Part shown: positions 25,936 through 35,167 of the stretch, piece after piece
Position numbering within the stretch: the first letter of the stretch is position 1
Layout: each line of letters opens with the position of its first letter
DNA from: CAWBOV01 sp963790525
GTDB taxonomy: Bacteria; Actinomycetota; Actinomycetes; Mycobacteriales; Jatrophihabitantaceae
Reading direction: 5' to 3'
Assembly (NCBI GenBank): GCA_963790525.1
Contig: CAWBOV010000006.1
Coordinates: forward strand, 248,001-312,000
DNA length: 64,000 bases
Program-made: the position numbers and the translations under genes
Notes under the pieces: model-generated
What the model saw: the letters and a program-made list of their open reading frames with translations, nothing else
Told to the model about the DNA's origin: nothing
The model's database searches: none

Positions 25936-26197
25936 GGTGGACTCCTCAAAGCTGACGATCCCGCAGGGAGCCGGGACCACTGTTATGTGTACGGACGGCG
26001 GTTTGACCTGCACCTGTCCGCGCGTGAAAGAGCCCGCGCGGAATCCGCACGGGAACCGACCGTGAAGTCTAGCTGGCGGGTCCGGCCCGCGCCAAACCGC
26101 GGTGCACACGGCCGCGCGTGCCGATCCCGTCGCCGGGCCGACGTAGGGTTTGCGGGGCCGGTTCCGCTCCGGCCGCGATCCGTGGTGGGGGGTGTCC

Positions 26198-27820
26198 GTG
26201 CTGGTCCGGCTCGACGCCTCCGCCGTGCGCCGCTGGAGCTCCTCCGCCGCCGATGCCCTGGCCCACCATCAGGACGAGATCGACGAGCTGAACGTCTACC
26301 CGGTCCCTGACGGCGACACCGGCACCAACCTCGCGCTGACGATGCGCGCCGCCGCGACAGCCGTCAGCTCGGACCGGTCCGCCCGGGTCGGGGACGTGTT
26401 GGCGGCGCTGGCCCGGGGTGCGGTGCTCGGCGCCAGGGGCAACTCCGGGGTCATCCTCGCGCAGATCCTCCGCGGGATCGCCGACGCGCTGGCGGGCGAG
26501 GAGGCGTGCGCCGCAGCCGCACTGGCCGCGGCGCTGCGGTGCGGCGCGGACCTCGCGTACACGGCGGTAGCCGAGCCCGTGGAGGGCACCATGCTCTCAG
26601 TGATGGCCGCGGCGGCCGACGCCGCGCAGGCCGCGGCCGACGCCGGCCCGGACGCGGACGACGCGATCGGCGCGGTCAGCGAGGCCGCGCTGACCGGTGC
26701 GCAGGCGGCCCTGGCACGCACTCCCGAGCAACTGCCGGAACTCGCGCGTGCCGGCGTGGTCGACGCGGGCGGGCGGGGCCTGGTCGTCGTGTTCGAGGCG
26801 CTCTGCGGGGTGGTCACCGGGCGTGCCCCGAGCGTGGCCGACGTACCGGCGCGCCGTCCCCGCGACCGCAGCGTCCTCGAGACGGCCAGGGAGACCGGCA
26901 GCGATCGGTACGCCTACGAGGTGCAGTACCTGCTCCATGCCGACGAATCCGCCGTCGAGTGCCTGAAACCGATCCTGGGCTCGCTCGGTGACTCGCTCGT
27001 CGTCGTGGGGACCGGGGAGTCGCTGTGGAACGTCCACGTCCACGTCGACGACGTCGGCGCCGCGATCGAGGCCGGGATCGACGCGGGCCGGCCGCACCGC
27101 ATCACCGTGGCGCGCTTCGCCGACCAGGCCCGAGCGGCTGCGGCGGAGGACGAGCGCAGCGGCGTGGCGATCGTCGCGGTGGCGCCCGGGGAGGGCCTCG
27201 CCGACGTGTTCCGGGCCGAGGGCGTGCACGTCGTCGAGGGCGGTCCGGGCGACAACCCGTCCACCGCCGAGGTGCTCGACGTCCTGCGGGCCACCGGCGC
27301 CGCCCGGATCGTGCTGCTGCCCAACGCCACCCAGATCGGCGGTGTGGCCGACTCGGCCGCCGAGCAGGCGCGCGCCGAGGGGATGCAGGTCGCCGTGGTG
27401 CCGACCCGCTCCCCGGTGCAGGGACTCGCCGCCGTCGCCGTGCACGACCCGGACCGCCGCTTCGAGGACGACGTCATCACCATGGCCGAGACCGCCGCGT
27501 CCACCCGGTGGGCCGAGGTCACGGTCGCCGTGCGCGAGTCGCTCACCATGGCCGGCCGGTGCCAGCCCGGCGACGTGCTCGGGCTCATCGAGGGCGAGGT
27601 GGTCGAGATCGGCCACGACGTCGTGGCCGTGGGCGAGTCGGTCATCGACCGGCTGCTGGGCGTCGGCGGCGAGCTGGTGACGATCCTGCTGGGCGCCGAC
27701 GCCGAACCCGACGCCGGCGAACGGATGACCGCCCACCTGACCCGCACGATCGCCCATGCCGAGGTCGCGGTCTTCGTCGGCGGCCAGCCGCACTACCCGC
27801 TGCTCATCGGCGTCGAATAG
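26198..27820 (+). CDS. DhaL/DAK2-domain protein, FakA/YloV-like
   Basis: The 540-residue protein begins with a DhaL-type nucleotide-binding domain (ELNVYPVPDGDTGTNLALTM with the metal-binding aspartates; GARGNSGVILAQILRG; ALRCGADLAYTAVAEPVEGTMLSVM). It continues with a DegV-related part (YEVQYLLHADESAVECLKPILGSLGDSLVVVGTGESLWNVHVHVDD; LPNATQIGGVADSAA; VVPTRSPVQGLAAVAVHDP). Firmicute relatives are fatty acid kinases (FakA) that work with the lipid carrier FakB. Activity in actinobacteria is not well defined, so I leave the symbol open. GTG 26198 follows GGTGGGGGG seven bases upstream. recG begins nine bases after the stop, a conserved pairing. Confidence 0.88.
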   Translation: MLVRLDASAVRRWSSSAADALAHHQDEIDELNVYPVPDGDTGTNLALTMRAAATAVSSDRSARVGDVLAALARGAVLGARGNSGVILAQILRGIADALAGEEACAAAALAAALRCGADLAYTAVAEPVEGTMLSVMAAAADAAQAAADAGPDADDAIGAVSEAALTGAQAALARTPEQLPELARAGVVDAGGRGLVVVFEALCGVVTGRAPSVADVPARRPRDRSVLETARETGSDRYAYEVQYLLHADESAVECLKPILGSLGDSLVVVGTGESLWNVHVHVDDVGAAIEAGIDAGRPHRITVARFADQARAAAAEDERSGVAIVAVAPGEGLADVFRAEGVHVVEGGPGDNPSTAEVLDVLRATGAARIVLLPNATQIGGVADSAAEQARAEGMQVAVVPTRSPVQGLAAVAVHDPDRRFEDDVITMAETAASTRWAEVTVAVRESLTMAGRCQPGDVLGLIEGEVVEIGHDVVAVGESVIDRLLGVGGELVTILLGADAEPDAGERMTAHLTRTIAHAEVAVFVGGQPHYPLLIGVE

Positions 27821-27829
27821 GGAGGCGGG

Positions 27830-30034
27830 ATGGCGACCACCCTCGACACGCACCTGCGCGACGTCGTCGGCGTGCCGATGTCGAAGACGCTGGCCAAGAA
27901 CCTCGACGTCCACACGATCCGCGACCTGCTCCAGCACTACCCCCGCCGGTTCACCGAGCGCGGTGAGCTGACCGACCTGGCGCGCCTGCGCGTCGACGAC
28001 GACGTCACGGTGATGGCCACGGTGGAGACGGTCAGCACCAAGACGGTGCGCGGGCGCAAGCTCACCATCGTCGAGGCGGTGGTGACCGACGGGCGTTCCC
28101 GCCTCGGACTGACGTTCTTCAACCAGATCTGGCGGAGCAAGGAGCTGCAGCCCGGCGCGGCGGGGCTGTTCGCGGGCAAGGTCAAGGAGTTCCGCAACCG
28201 GCGGACCCTGAACAACCCCTCCTACGTGCTGTTCGACCGCGCCGACCAGGACGGCGATCAGCTCGACGACTTCGCCGGCGCGCTGATCCCGCTGTACCCG
28301 GCGACCGGGGGACTGCAGTCGTGGAAGATCGCCCGCTGCGTGAAGGTCGCCCTCGACGCGCTCCCGCCGGTCACCGACCCTCTGCCCGACGAGCTGCTCA
28401 TCGGCTACCAGCTCGGGCGCTACGACCCCTCGTTGCGGGCCATCCACCGTCCGGACAGCCGCGCCGACTACGCCCGCGCCCGCCGCCGGCTGGCCTTCGA
28501 CGAGGCCCTCGGCGTCCAGCTCACCCTCGCCCAGCGCCGCCATGCCGCCGCGGTCAACCCGGCCTTCCGGCGGCCTCGGCGGGTCGGCGGCCTCGCCGAC
28601 GCCTTCGACGCCCGCCTGCCCTTCTCCCTGACCGAGGGGCAGCAACGGGTGGGCGCCGAACTGAGCCACGACCTGGACTGGGACCACCCGATGCACCGGC
28701 TGCTGCAGGGCGAGGTGGGTTCGGGCAAGACGGTCGTCGCGCTCCGGGCGATGCTGCAGGTCATCGACGCCGGTGCCCAGACTGCGCTGCTCGCGCCCAC
28801 CGAGGTGCTCGCCGCCCAGCACGCCCGCTCGATCGAGGCCATGCTCGGCGATCTGGCCGATGCCGGGCGTTTCGGCGCCCATGACGCGGCGACCCGCGTC
28901 GCGCTGCTGACCGGCTCGCTGCCGGCCGCCGCCCGCCGGCGCGCGCTCCTGGACGCCGCCTCGGGGGGTGCCGGCATCGTGATCGGCACCCACGCTCTGA
29001 TCCAGAAGTCGGTCGAGTTCGCCGATCTCGGCATGGTCGTCGTGGACGAGCAGCACCGTTTCGGCGTCGAACAGCGTGATGCGCTGCGGGCGAAATCCGC
29101 CGCGCCGCCCCACCTGCTGGTCATGACGGCCACGCCGATCCCGCGCACCGTCGCCATGACGGTGTTCGGTGACCTCGACGTGTCGACGCTCGACGAGCTC
29201 CCCGCCGGGCGCTCACCGATCTCGACCTCGGTGGTCCCCGCGGCGGAGAAGCCGGCCTGGGTCGAGCGTGCCTGGCGCCGGGTGGCCGAGGAGGTCGAGG
29301 CCGGGCACCAGGTCTACGTCGTCTGCCCGCGCATCGGCGACGGCAGCGACCTGTCCTCCGCGGGCGGCGGCGCCGGTGACGACGAGGCGGGGGAGTTCCT
29401 CGCCGGTGACGACGAGCCGCGGCCGACCCGGTCGGTCGTGGAGACCGTCGAGCAGCTGCGGACAGGGCCGCTGGCGGGGCTGCGGATCGAGGCCCTGCAC
29501 GGCCGGCTGCCCGCCGAGGAGAAGGACCTCGTGATGCGCCGCTTCGCCGCCGGGGAGATCGACGTCCTCGTCGCGACCACCGTGATCGAGGTCGGCGTGG
29601 ACGTGGCCAACGCCACCGTCATGGTGGTCCTGGACGCGGAGCGCTTCGGCGTCTCGCAGCTGCACCAGCTGCGTGGGCGCGTCGGCCGGGGCAGCGCGCC
29701 CGGCCTGTGCCTGCTGCTGACGGAGTCCCCGGCCGACTCCGAGCAGCGCCGGCGCGTCGACGCGGTCGCCGCGACCCTGGACGGGTTCGAGCTCGCGCGC
29801 CTGGACCTGGAGCAGCGCCGGGAGGGCGACATCCTCGGAGCGGCCCAGTCGGGCAACCGCCGCACGCTCCGGCTGCTGTCCCTCCTGCGCGACGAGGACC
29901 TCATCGTCGAGGCGCGGGAGGCGGCGCTCGCTCTCGTCGCCGACGACCCCGACCTCACGCACCACCCGGAACTGGCCCGGGTGGTCGCTGACCTGGCGGC
30001 CGAGGACCGCGCCGAGTACCTGGAGAAGGCATGA
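27830..30034 (+). CDS. recG: ATP-dependent DNA helicase RecG
   Basis: RecG drives regression of stalled forks and branch migration. The 734-residue protein has an N-terminal wedge domain and two helicase domains. Walker A is GEVGSGKT at residues 294-301, the DExH-type box is VVVDEQHRFGVEQRDALR, then VMTATPIPRTVAMTVFGDLDVSTLDELP and ATTVIEVGVDVANATVMVVLDAERFGVSQLHQLRGRVGRG. An acidic Gly/Asp insert lies between the two helicase domains (about residues 495-525). The gene is followed by rsmD with a four-base overlap. Confidence 0.96.
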   Translation: MATTLDTHLRDVVGVPMSKTLAKNLDVHTIRDLLQHYPRRFTERGELTDLARLRVDDDVTVMATVETVSTKTVRGRKLTIVEAVVTDGRSRLGLTFFNQIWRSKELQPGAAGLFAGKVKEFRNRRTLNNPSYVLFDRADQDGDQLDDFAGALIPLYPATGGLQSWKIARCVKVALDALPPVTDPLPDELLIGYQLGRYDPSLRAIHRPDSRADYARARRRLAFDEALGVQLTLAQRRHAAAVNPAFRRPRRVGGLADAFDARLPFSLTEGQQRVGAELSHDLDWDHPMHRLLQGEVGSGKTVVALRAMLQVIDAGAQTALLAPTEVLAAQHARSIEAMLGDLADAGRFGAHDAATRVALLTGSLPAAARRRALLDAASGGAGIVIGTHALIQKSVEFADLGMVVVDEQHRFGVEQRDALRAKSAAPPHLLVMTATPIPRTVAMTVFGDLDVSTLDELPAGRSPISTSVVPAAEKPAWVERAWRRVAEEVEAGHQVYVVCPRIGDGSDLSSAGGGAGDDEAGEFLAGDDEPRPTRSVVETVEQLRTGPLAGLRIEALHGRLPAEEKDLVMRRFAAGEIDVLVATTVIEVGVDVANATVMVVLDAERFGVSQLHQLRGRVGRGSAPGLCLLLTESPADSEQRRRVDAVAATLDGFELARLDLEQRREGDILGAAQSGNRRTLRLLSLLRDEDLIVEAREAALALVADDPDLTHHPELARVVADLAAEDRAEYLEKA

Positions 30035-30597
30035 CGCGCATCGTCAGCGGCACCGCGCGGGGGCGTCGCCTGGAGGTCCCCGAGGACGGCACCCGCCCGA
30101 CCTCGGACCGTGCCCGCGAGGCGCTGTTCAACACCATGGCCGGGTTGTTGGACCTGCACGGCGCCCGGGTACTGGATCTCTACGCCGGCTCGGGAGCGCT
30201 CGGCCTGGAGGCGCTGTCCCGGGGCGCTGAGCACGCGTGTCTCGTCGAATCCGCTCGCGCCGCCGCCCGGGTGCTCGCCCGCAACGCCGCGGGGGTCGAC
30301 CCGCCGAGCGGGGACCGCGCCACGATCGTCGCGTCGACGGTGGAGGCGTTCCTCGCGGCCGCGCCGCCCGAGGTGCCTTTCGACGTGGTCTTCGCCGACC
30401 CGCCCTACCAGGCCGACCCCGCAGCGGTGTCGGCCGTGCTCGAGACGGTCACTTCCCCGGAGTGGCTCGCCGCGCGGGGCATCGTGGTGATCGAACGCAG
30501 CAGCTCATCGCCCGCGCTGGAGTGGCCGGCCCGCATCGACGCGCTGAAGGCGAAGCGGTACGGCGCGGGCACCCTTTGGTACGGTCGAGCACGATGA
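30031..30597 (+). CDS. rsmD: 16S rRNA (guanine966-N2)-methyltransferase
   Basis: RsmD methylates G966 of 16S rRNA. The 188-residue protein has the start RIVSGTARGRRLEVPEDGTRPTSDRAREALFNTM, the SAM-binding VLDLYAGSGALGLEALSRGA and the catalytic DPPY motif (DVVFADPPYQADP). It overlaps recG by four bases upstream and coaD by four bases downstream, so all three should be translated from one message. Confidence 0.95.
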   Translation: MTRIVSGTARGRRLEVPEDGTRPTSDRAREALFNTMAGLLDLHGARVLDLYAGSGALGLEALSRGAEHACLVESARAAARVLARNAAGVDPPSGDRATIVASTVEAFLAAAPPEVPFDVVFADPPYQADPAAVSAVLETVTSPEWLAARGIVVIERSSSSPALEWPARIDALKAKRYGAGTLWYGRAR

Positions 30598-31154
30598 CAC
30601 CCAGCGACGCGGGGGCGGGCCACTCCTCCGGAGGCAACGACCTTCCTTCCGGCGCGGCACGGCGGCGCCGTGCGGTCTGTCCGGGATCCTTCGATCCGGT
30701 CACCAACGGCCACCTCGACATCATCGGGCGCGCCGCGGAGCTCTACGACGAGGTCGTCGTCGCGCTGCTGATCAACCAGTCCAAGTCCAGCCTGTTCACC
30801 GTCGACGAGCGCATCTCCATGCTCTCGGACGTGACCAGCCGCTACGGCAACGTGCGGATCGACTCCTTCCGCGGCCTGCTCGTCGACTACTGCACCGCCC
30901 ACGACATCCCGGTCATCGTGAAGGGGCTGCGGGCGGTCAGCGACTTCGACTACGAGCTGCAGATGGCGCAGATGAACCGTGGCCTGGCCGGCATCGACAC
31001 CCTGTTCATGCCCACCAACCCCGAGTACAGCTTCCTGGCGTCGAGTCTGGTCAAGGAGATCGCGGCCTGGGGTGGCGACGTGAGCACGCTGGTGCCGCCC
31101 ACCGTCCTGACGCGGCTCAAGGACCGCCTGCCGCCGAAGTCGGCCGGCCAGTGA
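30594..31154 (+). CDS. coaD: Pantetheine-phosphate adenylyltransferase
   Basis: CoaD transfers AMP to 4'-phosphopantetheine, the penultimate step of coenzyme A synthesis. The conserved CPGSFDPVTNGHLDIIGRAA (nucleotidyl-transfer His40) is followed by LLINQSKSSLFTVDERISML, IVKGLRAVSDFDYELQMAQMNR and TNPEYSFLASSLVKEIAAWGGDV (ISSS/T-type motif). The ATG at 30594 overlaps the rsmD stop and adds about 25 non-conserved, Ser/Gly/Arg-rich residues before the usual start of the fold. No better internal start is visible. The total is 186 residues. Confidence 0.96.
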   Translation: MTPSDAGAGHSSGGNDLPSGAARRRRAVCPGSFDPVTNGHLDIIGRAAELYDEVVVALLINQSKSSLFTVDERISMLSDVTSRYGNVRIDSFRGLLVDYCTAHDIPVIVKGLRAVSDFDYELQMAQMNRGLAGIDTLFMPTNPEYSFLASSLVKEIAAWGGDVSTLVPPTVLTRLKDRLPPKSAGQ

Positions 31155-31176
31155 CGCGCCGGGCGGGGGAGACCGC

Positions 31177-31926
31177 GTGACCGATCACACGATGCGCCGC
31201 GCCGACGAACTGCTGACCGAACTGGTCGAACTGGTCGAGACCGCCCGCGCGGTACCCATGTCGGGATCCTGCGTCGTCCCGCGGGAGCACACGCTGGATC
31301 TGCTCGACGAGCTGCGCGAGGTGCTGCCGCCCGAGGTCGCCGAGGCCCGCCTGCTCGTCGCCGACCGGGACTCGATCATCGCCCAGGCCGTGGCCCACGC
31401 CGACGCGCTCGTCGCCGACGCCACCGTCGCCGCCGACGCGCGGGTCGCTGCGGCCACCGAACACGCCAACCAGCTCGTCGACGACGCGCGGGCCGACGCG
31501 GCGGGGGTCATCGACGCCGGGAAGGCCGAGAACGCCCGGTTGATCTCCTCCGCCGGAGTGCACCAGGCCGCCGCCGAGGCCGCTGAGCGGCTGCGGGCCG
31601 AGGCCGACGAGTACGCAGCGGCCGTGCGCGGCGCTGCCGACGCCGATGCCTTCGAGGCCCGGTCCGAGGCCGAGGACTACAGCGCGGCGCTGCGGGCGAA
31701 CGCCGAGGACTACGCCGAGCGCACGCTCGCCGAGATCGTCGCCACACTGCAGCGCAGCGCGACCACGGCCGAACGCGGGCGCGCCGAGCTCGCCGCCCGC
31801 CGGAGCGCCGCGCCGGGCGTCGGGGTCGAGTCGGGCGCAACCGACCACGACGGGCCCGCCGACGACCCGTCCGGGCCCGGTCCGGTCGATCCGGCCGCAG
31901 CTGCCGCGCCGGACACCGGGAACTGA
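31177..31926 (+). CDS. sepIVA: DivIVA-like coiled-coil septation protein (SepIVA type)
   Basis: The 249-residue protein starts at GTG 31177. Its N-terminal DivIVA-like part (RADELLTELVELVETARAVPMSGSCVVPREHTLDLLDELREVLPPEVAEA) leads into a long Ala/Glu/Asp-rich coiled coil (about residues 60-210) and a disordered Pro/Ala/Gly tail. The start sequence and its place between coaD and the DUF177-rpmF-rnc genes match mycobacterial SepIVA (Rv2927c), an essential septum and polar-growth factor. Automatic tools may call it ATP synthase subunit B-like because of the coiled coil. The cytoplasmic-membrane location is inferred from the family. Confidence 0.8.
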   Translation: MTDHTMRRADELLTELVELVETARAVPMSGSCVVPREHTLDLLDELREVLPPEVAEARLLVADRDSIIAQAVAHADALVADATVAADARVAAATEHANQLVDDARADAAGVIDAGKAENARLISSAGVHQAAAEAAERLRAEADEYAAAVRGAADADAFEARSEAEDYSAALRANAEDYAERTLAEIVATLQRSATTAERGRAELAARRSAAPGVGVESGATDHDGPADDPSGPGPVDPAAAAAPDTGN

Positions 31927-32019
31927 CGCGATCATCAGGGTGCGCGGGCCGATTATCGACAACACGGACCGGTCAGCTACCCTGACGTGTGGTCTCACTT
32001 CTTCGTGGCCGGTTTCTGC

Positions 32020-32601
32020 ATGCCTGAATTCTCTGCGTCTCGTCGCTTGAACCCGTCGGCGCCTCTGGTCCTGGACACCCGGGAGCTGGGCAGCTCGGCG
32101 GGGTCGATGCGCGAAGTCACACGCACGGTTCCGGCGCCCGCCGAACTCGGTCTGGAAGTCATCGGCGTCCCGGAAGGGTCTCCGCTCGACCTCGACCTGC
32201 GGTTGGAATGGGTCAGTGAAGGTGTGCTCGTCACCGGCACCGTCACGGCCGACCTCGCGGGCGAGTGCGGGCGGTGTCTCGATCCGGTCACCGACACCCT
32301 GACGGTGGACATCTGTGAACTGTTCGCTCACCCGAACAGCGTCACCGATGCCACCACCACGGAGGACGAGATCTACCGGCTGGTGGGCGACATGATCGAC
32401 CTCGAGCCGGTGGTGCGTGACGTCGTCGTGCTGGCTCTGCCCCTCACGCCGCTCTGCCGCGCCGATTGTGCGGGGCTGTGCGCCGAGTGCGGACAGCGTC
32501 TGGACGATCTGCCGGATGATCACGCGCACGACATGATCGACCCACGCTGGGCGGCCCTGACGACGTTGTCGTCTCCGCCCGGCCAGAACAGTCAGGAGTG
32601 A
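32020..32601 (+). CDS. DUF177 (YceD) family protein
   Basis: From ATG 32020 this is a 193-residue protein with LVLDTRELGSSAGSMREVTRTVPAPAELGLEVIGVPEG. It has a CxxC (GECGRCLDP) and a Cys cluster (CRADCAGLCAECGQRLDD) likely to bind zinc. The YceD family sits directly before rpmF in most bacteria. It has been linked to 23S rRNA accumulation in E. coli and plants, which fits ribosome assembly. The gene is three bases before rpmF and followed by rnc, the standard order. Confidence 0.92.
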   Translation: MPEFSASRRLNPSAPLVLDTRELGSSAGSMREVTRTVPAPAELGLEVIGVPEGSPLDLDLRLEWVSEGVLVTGTVTADLAGECGRCLDPVTDTLTVDICELFAHPNSVTDATTTEDEIYRLVGDMIDLEPVVRDVVVLALPLTPLCRADCAGLCAECGQRLDDLPDDHAHDMIDPRWAALTTLSSPPGQNSQE

Positions 32602-32604
32602 CCA

Positions 32605-32784
32605 GTGGCCGTCCCGAAGCGGAAGACCTCTCGTAGCAACACCCGTTCGCGCCGTTCGCAGTGGAAGACCACTGCGCCCACGCTCGTGGCGTGCCCGAAC
32701 CGTGCGTGTGGCGAGATGAAGCTCCCGCACACCGCGTGCAGCAACTGCGGCCAGTACGACGGCCGTCAGGTCCTGGCGGTCTGA
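32605..32784 (+). CDS. rpmF: 50S ribosomal protein L32 (zinc-binding form)
   Basis: The 59-residue protein starts at GTG 32605 with VAVPKRKTSRSNTRSRRSQW. It has a four-cysteine zinc ribbon (CPNRAC and CSNC), so it is the C+ form. The gene lies three bases after the DUF177 gene and 28 bases before rnc, the conserved arrangement in actinobacteria. AGGAG at 32595-32599 is its ribosome-binding site. Confidence 0.96.
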   Translation: MAVPKRKTSRSNTRSRRSQWKTTAPTLVACPNRACGEMKLPHTACSNCGQYDGRQVLAV

Positions 32785-32812
32785 GCAGCCACACCCGGGG
32801 GTAGCAGGAATC

Positions 32813-33616
32813 GTGCGGGGAGATCCTCGGGTACTGCCTGAGGCAGGTTCGGGACCCATCGATCCATCAGGTCTGAGCGAGGAGCTCGGCGTCGACATCG
32901 ACCCCGAGCTGCTCGAGTGCGCGCTGACGCACCGTTCCTATGCCTACGAACACGGTGGGCTGCCGCACAACGAGCGGCTGGAGTTCCTCGGCGACTCGGT
33001 GCTGAGCATCGTCGTCACCGACGCGCTCTACCGGCGTTTCCCCGACCTGCCCGAGGGCCGGCTGGCGAAGATGCGTGCCTCGGTCGTGAACATGCGCGCG
33101 CTGGCCGGCGTCGCCCGCGGGATCGGCCCGGCCGGCCTCGGCGGCTATCTCCGCCTCGGCCGTGGCGAGGAGGTCACCGGCGGGCGCGACAAGGCGAGCA
33201 TCCTGGCCGACGCCCTCGAGGCGCTGCTCGGCGCCGTCTACCTCGACCTCGGCATCGAGGCGGCGTCCACGCTCGTGCACGGCCTGTTCGACGAGATCCT
33301 CGGCGACGCGGCCCACAAGGGTGCGGCGCTGGATTGGAAGACCAGCCTCCAGGAGCTCACCGCGCTCATGGGACTCGGCGTGCCGGACTACCAGATCGAG
33401 TCCGAAGGCCCCGACCACGAGCGCACCTTCACCGCACGGGCCGTCGTCTCGGGCGAGCACTTCGACGCGTGCGTCGGCCGCAACAAGAAGGAGGCCGAGC
33501 AGGCCGCCGCGGCCGCCGCCTGGACCCTCCTGCGCGAGCGGGCCAGCGCCGCCGACCTGCTGACCCTCGACCAGTCGGGTTCGCTGCCGGACCGCACGCC
33601 ACCCACCCTCGCCTGA
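32813..33616 (+). CDS. rnc: Ribonuclease III
   Basis: RNase III cuts double-stranded RNA in rRNA precursors and some mRNAs. The 267-residue protein has the signature NERLEFLGDSVLSIVVTDALY, the second catalytic segment DKASILADALEALLGAVYLDLG (metal-binding Asp and Glu) and a C-terminal double-stranded RNA-binding domain (DWKTSLQELTALMG through NKKEAEQAAAAAAW). The GTG 32813 start adds about 20 residues before the fold. It is followed by mutM at a 48-base gap. Confidence 0.97.
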   Translation: MRGDPRVLPEAGSGPIDPSGLSEELGVDIDPELLECALTHRSYAYEHGGLPHNERLEFLGDSVLSIVVTDALYRRFPDLPEGRLAKMRASVVNMRALAGVARGIGPAGLGGYLRLGRGEEVTGGRDKASILADALEALLGAVYLDLGIEAASTLVHGLFDEILGDAAHKGAALDWKTSLQELTALMGLGVPDYQIESEGPDHERTFTARAVVSGEHFDACVGRNKKEAEQAAAAAAWTLLRERASAADLLTLDQSGSLPDRTPPTLA

Positions 33617-33664
33617 GCCGACCGGCTCCGCCCGGCCGGAGCGCCCTCGACTACGGTCGGATGC

Positions 33665-34567
33665 GTGCCCGAACTGCCCGAGGTCGAGACCGTCCGCGAC
33701 GGACTCCAGCGCTGGGTCGCCGGGCGCGAGGTAGCGCGGGTCGACGTCCTGCACCCCCGCGCCGTGCGGCGTCACGTCGCCGGCGCGACCGACTTCTCCG
33801 CCCGGCTGATCGGGACCGTCCTGGACTCGGCGCGGCGCCGCGGCAAGTACCTGTGGCTGCCCCTGCGGGACCCGGGCTCCGCCCGAACCGATCTCTGCGT
33901 CATCGGCCACCTCGGCATGAGCGGGCAGTTGCTCGTCACCCCGGCCGAGAAGCCCGAGGAGAAGCATCTGCGCGTGCGGTTCCGCTTCGCCGACGGGGGG
34001 ACCGAGCTGCGCTTCGTCGACCAGCGGACCTTCGGCGGGCTCGTCCTCGACGACCTCGTCCCGACGCCCGATGACGGCGGTGATGCCGTGCCGGCGCTGG
34101 TCGCCCACATCGCGCGGGACCCCGTCGACCCGCTCTTCGACGACGCGCGCTGGGTGGCCCGGGTCCGGACGCGGAACGTGGCGATCAAACGGGCGCTGCT
34201 GGACCAGACCCTGATCTCCGGCGTGGGCAACATCTACGCCGACGAGGCGCTCTGGCGGGCCCGTATCCATGGAGAGCGCGTGACCTCGGCGCTGCGGCCC
34301 TCCGCCCTCCGCGAGCTGCTGGCCCAGGTGCGCGCCGTGCTCGGGGAGGCCCTGGCCCAGGGAGGGACGTCCTTCGACGCGCTGTACGTCAACGTCAACG
34401 GCCGATCCGGGTACTTCGACCGGTCACTGGCCGTCTACGGGCAGACGGGGCGCCCCTGCCCGCGCTGCGGGACGCCGATCCGACGGGAGGCGTTCATGAA
34501 CAGGTCCAGCCATACCTGCCCGCGCTGCCAGCCCCGGCCGCGCTCGGCGACGGGGTCGCCGCGGTGA
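33665..34567 (+). CDS. mutM: Formamidopyrimidine-DNA glycosylase
   Basis: This base-excision repair enzyme removes oxidised guanines such as 8-oxoG and nicks the strand. The mature N-terminal proline nucleophile and glutamate are in (M)PELPEVETVR. A conserved lysine lies in RRRGKYLWL, and the H2TH region is in LLDQTLISGVGNIYADEALW. A C-terminal zinc finger (CPRCGTPIRR...CPRCQP) completes the set. Start is GTG 33665; the protein is 300 residues. It overlaps acyP by four bases. Its oxidised-guanine role complements the Nudix enzyme at 13798-14676. Confidence 0.96.
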   Translation: MPELPEVETVRDGLQRWVAGREVARVDVLHPRAVRRHVAGATDFSARLIGTVLDSARRRGKYLWLPLRDPGSARTDLCVIGHLGMSGQLLVTPAEKPEEKHLRVRFRFADGGTELRFVDQRTFGGLVLDDLVPTPDDGGDAVPALVAHIARDPVDPLFDDARWVARVRTRNVAIKRALLDQTLISGVGNIYADEALWRARIHGERVTSALRPSALRELLAQVRAVLGEALAQGGTSFDALYVNVNGRSGYFDRSLAVYGQTGRPCPRCGTPIRREAFMNRSSHTCPRCQPRPRSATGSPR

Positions 34568-34836
34568 CCGAGCGCGTCACCGCCTGGGTGCACGGGCACG
34601 TGCAGGGAGTCGGCATGCGGTGGTGGATCCGGGCCTGCGCGCTGCGCCTCGGCGTGGACGGCTGGGCCCGCAACACCGACGACCGCCGGGTCGAGGTCGT
34701 CGCCGAGGGCAGCCACGAGGACCTGCAGGCGCTGCTCGACGCGCTGCGGGGCGGGCGCACGCCGGGACGGGTCACGGCGGTCGTCGAGCGGTGGAGCCAG
34801 GCGCAGGGTGTACCCCCCGGATTCCTGGAGCGCTGA
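34564..34836 (+). CDS. acyP: Acylphosphatase
   Basis: The 90-residue enzyme hydrolyses acyl phosphates. The phosphate-binding loop HVQGVGMRW carries the catalytic Arg19, and Asn37 is in GWARNTDD. The middle and C-terminus (VEVVAEGSHEDLQALLDALRGG) follow the family. The GTG start overlaps the mutM stop (GTGA). The order mutM-acyP-smc is the same in mycobacteria. Confidence 0.92.
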   Translation: MTERVTAWVHGHVQGVGMRWWIRACALRLGVDGWARNTDDRRVEVVAEGSHEDLQALLDALRGGRTPGRVTAVVERWSQAQGVPPGFLER

Positions 34837-34975
34837 GCGTCCCGGCGACCGCTTCCGAGGGGCTCGCTGAGGAGTTTGACCGCGCACCGTTGATGGTGGG
34901 ATCATGAATTCGTCACAGCTGCGTAACAATCGCATCGGGACATTTCCGACCCCCTTCACCGTGAGAGGCCGACAC

Positions 34976-35167
34976 ATGGCCAGGGCATTGCTTGGATACG
35001 TAGGCACCCCCTCCGCGCACCTGCAGGAACTCGAACTGGCCCGGCTCCGCGCCCGCGTGCGCGAGCTCCAGGCCGAGATCAGCGAGCTCAAGGCCGAGGC
35101 GGCCGCCCGGCGCGCCGTCGACATCGAACTGGACCGCATCTCCGACCGGGAGAGCGCGCTCACCTGA
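34976..35167 (+). CDS. Conserved small coiled-coil protein upstream of smc
   Basis: The 63-residue protein (ATG 34976, GAGAGG about eight bases upstream) starts MARALLGYVGTPSAHLQELE and continues as one strongly charged amphipathic helix (LARLRARVRELQAEISELKAEAA). It ends with RISDRESALT. I recall that short proteins with the same MxxALLGYVG start followed by a coiled coil are widespread in actinobacteria, but I know of no assigned function. It sits between acyP and smc and may belong to cell-division or chromosome functions; that is context only. An upstream in-frame start would add 24 residues that read like leader sequence. Confidence 0.7.
   Translation: MARALLGYVGTPSAHLQELELARLRARVRELQAEISELKAEAAARRAVDIELDRISDRESALT

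Noticed and set aside
26597..29113. Open frame of about 840 codons on the minus strand opposite the DhaL gene and recG
   Set aside because: Antisense shadow; the plus-strand genes carry complete motifs.
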